In this document: positions 33,557-44,000 of the stretch, piece after piece
Numbering within the stretch: position 1 is the first letter of the stretch
How the letters are laid out: each line of letters opens with the position of its first letter
DNA from: Ovis canadensis
Lineage: Eukaryota; Chordata; Mammalia; Artiodactyla; Bovidae
DNA: 64,000 nt
Reading direction: 5' to 3'
Assembly: GCF_042477335.2 (NCBI RefSeq)
Contig: NC_091247.1
Coordinates: 224,216,001 to 224,280,000, forward strand
Program-made: the position numbers and the translations under genes
Notes under the pieces: model-generated
Told to the model about the DNA's origin: nothing
Database searches by the model: none
What the model saw: the letters and a program-made list of their open reading frames with translations, nothing else

Positions 33557-33829
33557 TACAATTTTTGAAGTGAGTTGACAGACAACACTTAAAAGTTGAG
33601 AGGTCGTACAAAAATGTCTTAATTTGTCACTTGTTCTAAATTCAAGATATGGTAACACGGCATTCAAACTGGCTATTGTTTCAGTTGAATAGCAACTGTT
33701 CCCTGTAGACAGGGCCTGTGCTCTCTGGTTCCAAGCTTCCTAAACTCCCTATTGTCCCCCATACACTGAGGCCCAGTGCCACATACCAGTAACCATCATG
33801 TTTGGGCTGCTCTTCTTACATCCCTCCCA

Positions 33830-33945
33830 TGTTTTTTTTTTTTCCTGCACCATGAGGCATGCAGGATGATCCCCGAGCGGGGATTGAACTGTGCCCCCAG
33901 CAATGGAAGGGTGGAGTCTTAACCATTGGACCACCAGGGAAGTCC
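33830..33945 (-). repeat. CHR-type SINE, partial
   Basis: The copy runs from the T-run and ctgcaccatgaggcatgcag to ttaaccattggaccaccagg, in antisense. Confidence 0.85.
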
Positions 33946-33959
33946 CATCTCTCCCCTTA

Positions 33960-34155
33960 AAAAAAAAAAAATTTATTTGGCTGTGTTGGTTCTTAGTTGG
34001 AGCATACAGGATCTTTCGCTGCGGCACACAGGCTAAGTGAGGGCACAGTACTTGTGGCGCGAGGCATGTGGGCTCTTAGTTCTCTGACCAGGGATCAAAC
34101 CTGTGTCCCCTGAACTGGAAGGCAGATTAACCACTGGACCTCCAATAAAGTCTCC
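33960..34155 (-). repeat. CHR-type SINE
   Basis: The copy starts at the A-run and tttggctgtgttggttctta and continues through agttctctgaccagggatca to attaaccactggacctccaa. It is head-to-tail with the copy ending at 33,945, in the same orientation. Confidence 0.85.
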
Positions 34156-35264
34156 CATCCCTCCCTTTTAATCACTTATATTACTCACCCAGACTCCTGT
34201 ATTTGTGAGTACTTTTTCTAGGTGTTTTTTTTTTTTTAAGAACAGAATAGATTGGAAAATACTGTACACACAGTAAATACTTCAGGAAATGTTGGTTTCT
34301 GTTATACATATGTACCAGGCGTGAAAACAGTCCAAGTGAGAGATTGTTGTAGGGTATGGTGCATCTGGCAGCATTCATGTTGGGAGCTTAGAAAAGGTAC
34401 AGAGTTGGCTGGATAATGTGACAGTGCAATGGTATTTCAAACAAAGGAAATGGAGAGCCAAAAAGATGCGCTATGTGTGAGGAATTCCCTCTATGAATAG
34501 AAGAAAACCTGAGGGGTAGGGAAAAAGGGGAACCATGTGGAAGACCTTCAATGCTAGGACTTAAATGCTTATCTATGAAGTAGAGGCCCTTTGTAAGAAC
34601 TACCATTGAAAAAAGTAAAGCCTTCCCGGTAAAGGTCAGACATTTACCAGGTCAAATTTAATCCTTACAAACCAAAGTGGGAGGCATTAATGTCCTTATG
34701 TAATAGATAAGAAAAAAAATGTCCCCAGTACAAAGATCAGTATCACATCAGAATTCAAATACAGGGCGGATAATAAAGCCAATGCATTTCTCATTACACT
34801 TTTTTTTTTAGCAAGAGCAATGTGTGATGTTTAAAGGAGATTAAATTACCATATGTGTACCAAGCATATTTGAGAAGCTAGAAGCAAGACACTCAAAACA
34901 CTGAATACTTACAGTAATCATAAACCTGGGAAATGAAATGGCTTTCTTACTGAACTATAATGAATTTAGTTATTTCAACTAGACTTGTGTAAGTAGTGTC
35001 TATTTCAACAAATGAGAAAAACAGTAATTTTTAAGACCATTCTGTTTTTTTGTGGCCATACAGTTGGCTGAGATTATTATTCTAATTATTTCCAAAGAAC
35101 TATATACAATTGGAGGTTAAAATTCAGTTTGTAAGCAATATTTTCTCAACAGAGAATACTGTCATTATTCTGAGTTTTAAAACTGAAAAAGATTTATTCT
35201 ACGGTCCAAGGTAGACAATAATTAAGGACTTGAATTTGAACACTGTTTATTTAAGATGGTCTTT

Positions 35265-35415
35265 AAAAAAAATTTTTTTTTGGCTGCTCCAGCGCTTAGT
35301 TGCATTAGGAAGGATTTTCAATATTCATGGGCATTTGGGCCCTAGTTTCCTGACCAGGGATTGAACCCAGGCCCTTTGCATTGGAAACACAGTGTCTTAA
35401 GCCACCAGAGAAGTT
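35265..35415 (-). repeat. CHR-type SINE, partial
   Basis: The plus strand reads ttttttggctgctccagcgc, then cctgaccagggattgaaccc, then ttaagccaccagagaagttc. Confidence 0.8.
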
Positions 35416-35719
35416 CTTAACTTACTCATATCCTTCTCTTGGCCTCAAACAAATGGAGAACGGGATTGTGAAATTAGGTGACACAGGAACAGCGTTCAGC
35501 AGAATTCACTGGGCTGAGATTGAACTTGCCTGTCACTGATCAGTATGGAAATCTCACTGGGCATTAAATTTTAAGCTCCCTTGCAAGAACTTTTAGAGGC
35601 ATGCACACTGACGCTCACACAACACAGTAAGGTGGTATTTTGCTAAAACTAAGCAGTAGCTTTTCAAATACTTGTAGATCCACGATGTTACATGGACCAA
35701 GGTGGTCAATAAGTCTTTT

Positions 35720-35828
35720 TTTGGCGGGGGGCAAACCTCAAGGCATGTGGGATCTTTTCTCTGACCAGGGATCAAACCAGAGTCCCCTGCATTGGAGTTT
35801 TAACAGCTGGATTGCCAGCAAAGTCCCA
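35720..35828 (-). repeat. CHR-type SINE, partial
   Basis: The plus strand reads caaggcatgtgggatctttt, then ctctgaccagggatcaaacc, then ctggattgccagcaaagtcc. Confidence 0.8.
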
Positions 35829-36917
35829 ATGAACAAATTTCATAAATTGTTTAGTAAAACAAAACATTATGACTTAATATTACATGTTAAAACTAAAGTT
35901 AGTTAGAATCAGTGACAGATTCTAGTTATAATCTGGATTATCTGGTGTCTACAACTTTTGATATACCATAACCCTCACCTGATGCTTTAAAACTGCTCAG
36001 AGCTCCCCAAACACATCACCCTGTCCAAACTGTTTCCCCCACAAAAATGTGGATTATCAGCAGACCCCGTCCCCTATGCTGGGAGGTTCCAATGTGGCCT
36101 TCAAAGCCCAGTTTATTACTTGGTTTCTATGACTTCGATTATTCATTCAACACTGAGTACCTGCTACATGCTGGACACAACAGACTTGTTGCCTGCCATC
36201 ATGGAACACAGCCTTATAGATGATAGTATCACCAAATGCTAGAAAAAAAATGCTCATGGTGATATGTACGAGTATGACAAGAGGGACTTTGATTGGGGGT
36301 TGAATGAGGCATCTTTAAGGAAATACTTAGCTAAGGTCTGAAGGATGAGTAGGAGTTAGCTGAGCAGAAGCAGAACAGAGTTTTACAGGTAAAAAGAACA
36401 GAAGCAGGAGGGAAAGCAGCCATTTGAGGAACTGAAAGGAGTCCTCACGACAGTCCTATGGCTATGAACTTCCTCTAGCCTTCCTGAGGTGCCTCTCGCT
36501 AGGCCCTTGCTTTGTGCAGCCCGAGTTGCACTGAGCTGTTTCTGTTAAGCTCAGTCACTAAATTCCTTGAAGGCAGAGATTATCCTAATTCTGTTTTGGA
36601 CATTCAATACATCACAAATAAGCAAGTATACATTCAACACAAAACTCCAACAGATGTCAGAAGACTCATCTCTTCCTTTAGCTCTGCCACTAAGTTGCAA
36701 TGTGACCTTGGGCCAGGTCCCTGGATCCTGCAGGACTTAGAAGCTCTTTCAAATCCATTATCTTAAAGGCTTACTTGACTGGAAGTCTCCGGTTATGAAT
36801 ATGCCTTCTCCGGATAACTTATTGCCTCTAGCAGACAAAAAGTACAGATGGTTAAGTTAGGGTAGGATACATCTAAAGTTAATTTTACTTAAATCACACA
36901 TCCGTTCACATCCTTTT

Positions 36918-37008
36918 TTTTTGGCCACACCCACAGCATGTGGAATCTTATTTCCCTGACCAGGAATTGAACCCACACCCCCTGCACTGGACCACCAGGG
37001 TGGTCCCT
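36918..37008 (-). repeat. CHR-type SINE, partial
   Basis: The plus strand reads ttggccacacccacagcatg, then ccctgaccaggaattgaacc, then ctggaccaccagggtggtcc. Confidence 0.8.
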
Positions 37009-37449
37009 CCCTTACATCCTGAATGTGAGTATATATATGTACTTTACGAAAAAAAGTCAATCAAGTTCAGTCTTCCTAACTCATTGATTTGAATACGTTT
37101 TGTCTCACTCCCTTCACCATTACTGGAAGCCACCTCTTCAGTTCAAAATTCAAGTTGGGCAGGAAGGAAAAAGCGATGTTTCTAAAAATAACTTCGATTT
37201 ACTTATCATAAAAGGCATGAGTGGTTTTGAATTACAGTAGTAATAAGAGAACAAGGTGCTTAGTTAATCCCAATACCTCTATTTTGAATCACAAATTTCT
37301 AGGTGACTAAAATTCCTAGTTAAAATTAAATTGGGAAGGGGCTGAAAACCAGAAAATAAACACCTACTTTATTAATATAACAGCAAGAAAAAGGGTTTCC
37401 AATTTTTTAGAACAAAAATAACATGAACCAGCACCACCTGGTAAAGGTT

Positions 37450-37929
37450 ACAAGATGAAATGCCCACATTTATTGTTCTGCTGGCCCCCCCCAACACTGC
37501 AGATATTAGGACAACTGCCATCAGAGATTCTCTAAGAACACGCTTTTCACTGCAGGTAGCTTCACAGCTGGCTCTTCAAATAGAAGACGGAAATGACATA
37601 TTATTTCTATGTCTAAATAAATGACATATATTTAGAAGCTTTTGGTATGAAGAAATTCTTGATGTGGATAACACATCCTTGCTTCTAGAATTTAAGGAAT
37701 ACCATGAACTAATCTATCAATTTTTCTGATATAGTCTGCCAGAGTGCTCTGCGAAGAATCTTTCTTCCATTCCTACCAGGTCCAGGTGAGAGGAGACAGT
37801 GGTAAGGTGCCCTGTGCTAACAGGCAGATTCAGGTGATGCTCTGCGCTCCGCTTCCTTTCTGCTGGCAGTGGTAGGCATTTCTTTCGGCAGCTGCAGCAG
37901 TTTGATGGGGGGAAGAGGCAGCCCACCAA
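37450..37929 (-). other. PHF5A: PHF5A 3' untranslated region (probable)
   Basis: From the stop at 37,930 the transcript probably ends about 480 bases further, after an AATAAA hexamer on the minus strand (plus-strand tttatt, 37,469-37,474). A second AATAAA at 37,368-37,373 could give a longer form. Inferred from the signals. Confidence 0.55.
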
Positions 37930-38019
37930 TCACCTCTTCTTGAAGCCATATTTTTTGCGTTCATAGAAGAGATCTGTCTTAGAGCTTCCCAAATTGACAA
38001 TCTTTGGGCAACCATCTCT
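37930..38019 (-). CDS. PHF5A: PHF5A coding exon 4
   Basis: Encodes residues 82-110, from [11 protein letters not shown] to the basic C-terminus KKYGFKKR and a TGA stop. The acceptor is ctgttttccag on the minus strand. Confidence 0.97.
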
Positions 38020-41000
38020 CTGGAAAACAGAAAAGTTGTTAAAAGTCTCTGAGCTTGACTTGAAAGGAATCTAAGATAAAAATCTGGGCTTCCCTTGTGG
38101 CTCAGCTGGTAAAGAATCTGCCTGCAACGCGGGAGGCCTGGCTTCGATACCTGGGTTGGGAAGATCCTCTGGAGAAGGGCAAGGCTCCCACTCCAATATA
38201 CTGGCCTGGAGAATTCCACAGACTGTATAGTCCATGGGGCTGCAAAGAGTCAGATGTGACTGAGTGACTTTCACACTAAAATAAAAATAACTTTTGGATT
38301 AATGGTTCAGCCATTCATCTTACCAGTTCAGTTATCCTATTTGATCAATCAAGTATTTATTAAGCACCTAGAATTTGCCATCTATCCAGTAGCCTGCACT
38401 TAGAATGCTGGATTCTTAGCCCACTTCTGTTGCTAATATGATATAGTGGAGGCAAAATCTTAAACACTTTAAGGTGAACTTCCCTGATAGCCCAATGGCT
38501 AAGGCTGTGCTTCCAATGAATCGAGCATGGGTTTGATCCCTGGTTGGGGAACTAAGATCCCACATGATGTGTGGCCCCCAAAAATAAACAAAACTCTTTA
38601 AGGTGTTCAAAGGATTTTCTCCAAGTGAGAGCTAGGAAATGGTAACAATCATCTACAGATCAAGCTCTTCAGCTTTCTTTCACCATCCCAAGAAAGGAGA
38701 GAATACCAAGGGAAAAAAACTGAAGACTTTAGGAAATAGTACCTTATATTTTAAGTATCATAGGAGAATACTAAGTTTGATGTGTCCTTATTAATTCACT
38801 TGCCACACGGTCTTGGGAGAAGAGTGCTCCTGTGCTAGAGATCGCTGTTGACAGTCCATACTCTGATTTGCAATGTCAGGCTCCCCTGGCCATTTTGTAA
38901 GCTTGAGTGGTTTCAGTGAAGCCCCTGGGAAACTGTGTTTTGCAGGGATGATGGCTCCATCAGTTGATTTGGGATGATGGGAAGAAAACTAGGGGAATTA
39001 CTACCTGAAGAAGCCTTCCTAGATCTGATGATTTTATTAAATGTCCATGTCAAAGGTAGTTGCTTGACATTGGGCTATGGAATGAATGAATGAATGACTC
39101 CAGTCCTCAGACAACTTACTTCTAATTCAGCTGATTTCTTTTTTGGGGGACTGATACCAACACTGTAAAAAGCCACATGGTTATGTGGCTCTTCCAGTGG
39201 TTAAGAGCCCGCCTTGCAATGCAGTGGACACTGGTCTGATCTCTGATCCGAGAAGAACCCCCATGCTGGGTGAGAACTAAGCCCCTGCATTACAGCCATT
39301 GATGCCTGGCACCTGGAGCCTGTGTGAAGCCACACAGAGAAGCCACTGCAAGGAAAAGCCCACGCACCACAACGCAAAGCAGGTCCTACTTGCTGCAGCA
39401 AGAGAAAGCCTGTGCACAGCAGAAAGACCCAGCATAGCCAAAAATAAACTAAAACACAAACAAAAGTAATGGAAAACCTCAAGAACTTTTTGATCAATCC
39501 AGTACCATGTATTACATTGAGAACTACCGTCTGTGGAGCTCAGTGTGCTGAGGGAGCCAGGCTGTGGGGAGCCCAGCCCCACCAGTGCTAGGTGCTAGGT
39601 GAGCTCAAGTAAGCCACGTAATCTGTACTGGGAATCTTGGTACAAATGTCAGAAGAACTGCCTCTCCTGACCCAAGATAGCCTGCTACTAGACACAAGAG
39701 TGCTCGAAGCCCTTTAGGGATGCTATGAGATTCTGCAGTATGACGACAGCCTGTTCAGGTTTACTATGCCTCACTGACTTGCATGACTGGGCAAGCCACT
39801 TCTGTCTGGATTCATATCCAACTATAAAATAAGATGACTGGTTCAGGTCAATGTTTACAAACTGTATTTATAGAGCCCTAGAGTCCTGAGAGGTGCCAGG
39901 TGACTGCAGGACTCATCCCCTGATCTGTACAGCTATGTTCTCACTCATATTACGAATGTAGGCTCGGGAGACAGCCCACCTGAATTCTGAGAAGTTATTA
40001 CCCTCTTTATGTCTCTTTTTAGTCATATTATTAAATTACTACAATGGTAGAACCTACCTTACAGAGTTAAGAATCAATAAATGTACTTAGAACAACACCT
40101 GGCATATAGCCAGCCTTTAATAAATTATAAGAAATTGCCCAAAACAAATAGCAGCAATTTCATAATGGTCCAACCTAACACACCCACGGCTTCTTTGAAG
40201 ATAGAACTCCACGTGTTAAAAAGTTGAAAAAAACATCGGAAAACCAATGTTTTAGATTAGCTCTTTGGTTTTTATGGCATTTTCTCACTGACATAAATTT
40301 CCTATTTTCTTGCCTAAACTCCTGTTTTTATTTTCTACATGTCCTGTGGGTCTAGTGGTTGTTCCCAAATTCTAACAATACTGTGAAAAGTGAGGATGTG
40401 TGCACTGGCTGGCTTTTGTAAATGTGCCTGTGAATGGAGACCATGAAAACGACGTTTAAGAAAACCTCAAGGACGGTACAGAGTATTCGTGAGCTGAGCT
40501 AGGGAGTATATTAAAAACAACCTGCAAATGTCTGCCTGGTGCCAGTAGCTCTTTTAGCAACTGTATGCCTGATACAAATTTCAGCCTTTCTCAGTCCTCC
40601 CAGAGGGTAACAAATTTCCCCATTGTGAGCATAGGGAGCTTTTATTTTAGGCAGCTACAGCTTGAATTGAGTGTACACGTTGCATGGCCACTTAATTTCT
40701 ATAATTTCACACACAAAAAAGTAGACACTAGACTGCCAAATGCTTCTTTCCATTATACTAAATATGTCTGTGAAAACATCCCCATGTGTGCATGCTAAGT
40801 CAGTTCAGTTGTGTCCAACTCTATGTGACCCCATGGACTGTAACCTGCCAGGCTCCTCTCTCCATGGGATTCTCCAGGCAAGAATACTGGAGTGGGTTGC
40901 CGGGCCCTCCTCCAGGGGATCTTTCTGACCCATGGATTGAACTGAGTCTCTTATGTCTCCTGCATAGGCAGGCAGGTTCTTTACCACTTTAGGGAAGCCC

Positions 41001-44000
41001 CTAAAACATCCCCAGAAGCCTAAGGTGGGCTCCATTACCAACCACCAAGGAGAATTCAATGCCTATGGATTTCCTTCCTGAGGAGGGCTGAACGTCAAGT
41101 CCATTTCTATGGCACGAAAGCAAGCTACAAAAATTACCCCGGACCTGGTGAAAATCCAGGACTTTATAAAGTAATACTTAAAAAACCAACACTGATTATG
41201 TACCAAAATATAACATACCATGGGGAAATGCGTACAGAACCAAAATGCAGGAAAAGGCAATTTACAAATTTTGAGATCAGAAACAGGATTATAGAAAATG
41301 GGTCCACACGTCCGTTTCTTATCATCAGTAGCAAAGAATTACCAACAGCAGGCAAGGCCTGCTTGATTAACAGAAACTAGAAGATGAAACACTGATTCTT
41401 CCAGCAACTGTTTAATGAATACCTACAAGGTAAAAACCAGACTGTACACTGGTTTGAGATCTTAACAAGGGCATCACATTTTCTATTTGAAACTTGAAGC
41501 TCTCAGTAATGTATCCAGGAGGTAAAAGGGATTACTACTACCCTTTGTGGGCTGGGGGTCAGGGTGAGATTTCCTCAAAGCCACACACAGTATCTTAGTA
41601 GCAAAGCCAAGACCTGAATTTGGGCTTTCTACCTCCTACTCTGGTGTTTTTTGTAACAGAGCTTCCTGGAGGCAAACCCCAAAACTTTCACAAGGTTTAG
41701 GCAGTTGCAGAGAAGGGTAACTTGTGAATTACCTTTGAAAATTATCACATATCTTTTCTATATATCTAACTGCTCTGCAGTTTACTTAAATGGGGAGAAG
41801 CGAATGGTAGACGTAGCATGAGACAGAGAGGTGCATCCTTAACCATCTTGAGAAGAGAAATATGATGAGTGTTTAGGGTAAGTGCTTTGAGTTAGTTGAT
41901 GCATCTTCAATAAGGATGAAAACATCTTTGACATTACAGTGGTGTGTGATCTGAAGCTCACCCTTACCCAACAAAATCTTATCCAACTTTAATTCCTCTT
42001 GTTGTGGAGAAAATGTAAATAAAGTTTTTTGGCATTTGAGATCTTAGTTCCTCAACCAGGGATCAAATCTGTGTCCCCTACAGTGGAAGCACAAAGTCTT
42101 AACCACTGGACCACCAGGGAATTCCCAAGAAAATTTAATTTGGATTTTAACCTTTCTCCTTTAGTGGAGGGGCGATAATGAAAAACAACCACCACCCCCT
42201 CCCCCCCCAAAAAGAAAGAAAGAAAGAAAAACAACCACCAAAAAAAAAAGGCTGAGAAAGAGTTACAGAGACCTGGGTTCTAATCCCATATCTGCCATTT
42301 ATTCATCATGTGACCTTGGGCCAAATCTGCCTTTAGGCCATTCACTTCCTCATCTGTATCATGCACAACTTTTAGACAAGAAAGACCAGCACAGTACCTG
42401 GCATGCAGCAAGAGCTCCAAAAATACTAGTTGCTATTTTTCTTGTTATCGGGTTGGGAGAGTTGCGGAAAATGGTTAAGTAAAAGGAGTCAAGGGTACAG
42501 GGAGATCAGTAAGATGCCACATTATAAGAAACCACAAATTGGTCCTTTGGCAGCAGTGCCCACAGATATTGTCCCTGACCCCCGAGTATTCTCGAGGCTT
42601 TGAAAAAACTAGGGAACACCTAACTTAGCTTACTGGGCTAATTCTCTTATAAACTATGGAAGTGGCTGGAAGAGAGCAGTAAGAGGGGTTGCTTTGGCTG
42701 TAGGAAGATTTGTGTGTAGGGAAGTCTTGGGCACTTAATCTACATCATGATCTGTAAGGCTGAGAGGCTGGATCATGTCACTGGACTGTTTTGTGTTCCT
42801 TGGAAACTATTGCTGAGTAAATGCGAGCTAGATGCCATCTCAAATATCCTCAGAACATTCCTGTATAATGTGAAGTAAGGGAAGTGGCGACATCTAGAAT
42901 GAGGCACAAGGATCCGGAGAGATCAGGTCACCTGCCACATGCAGACGAATCAGACAGCAATTAACCTTTATTAAGTACTCTCTGGCTGTAAGTGTATCAG
43001 ATAAGAACTCCAGCTACAGTCATGGAAAATTCAAGAAAGTGTTGTCCTTAATAGATTCTTTGGTTAGTTTTAGCTAGTTTAAGACTTGCTTGTACTGTTT
43101 TTCACTGATATTGTCTCACCATGGTATAGACTGTAATCATCCAACACCTACTGTGTACCAGACGCTCTCTAGCAGGAGCTCCTACAGATGATTTACAGGA
43201 GCAGCACAAAAATGTGGACCAGACTTACACTATATGCCGGGACTATACCAAGAGCTGGGGCTTCCCAGGTGGCTCAGGGAGATCCTCTGGAGAAGGAAAT
43301 GGCAACCACCCCAGTATTCTTGCCTGGGAAATCCTATGGGCAGAGGAGCCTGGTGGCGGGGCTACAGTCTACGGGGTCGCAAAAGAGTTAGACACAACTT
43401 AGTGAACTAAACAGCAGCAGCATACCAAGAGCTAGAGAAAAAGGAAGACATGAGCAGGGTATGATTTGACAGTCAAAGACAAACGCAAATCAGAGTTTAG
43501 GATAAGAGAATGTTCAAATCGGGGACATCCCTGGTAGCCCAGTGTTTAAAAATGCAGGGGACATGGGTTTGATCCTTGGTCAGGGAACCTAGATCCCATA
43601 CCTTGGAGCAAGTAACCCTGCACACCACAAGACCCAGAGCAGCCCCCCAAAAGAGAGAGAACGTTCAAATCACCAACTGAAATTATGTTTCTGGTACTTT
43701 ATCTACGATCGTTCTCACTTCCCTAAATAACAGAAGACTTTACTGGTGTGAAAAATAGGTTTATCTGCTCTAATATGTCCCACTTATTAGAGGTAGACAA
43801 AATCTAACTGCAAAGATTCTGAGGTAGCTGAATCGTCTCTCTTCAACACAGGCACATCACAGACTTATGAAAGGACACCACAAGGTTTAGTCAGAAAGCT
43901 TGGGACTTGACACTTATTAGCTGGGAGAGGGGCTGTAAAATGGGGATAATAATACCCCCTAATTAACAAAGCTATTGAAGAATAAGGGAGATAAGATCTA

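Larger units (their letters stand above)
30850..37450. other. TOB2-PHF5A intergenic DNA
   Basis: No coding exon was recognised. The first 950 bases continue as promoter-flank sequence, with a motif cluster at 31,386-31,782. From 32,160 to 33,270 the DNA is unique and A/T-rich with nothing I can name. From 33,270 to 37,010 it is studded with CHR SINEs, listed separately, between unique stretches (34,180-35,260, 35,850-36,900). Confidence 0.7.
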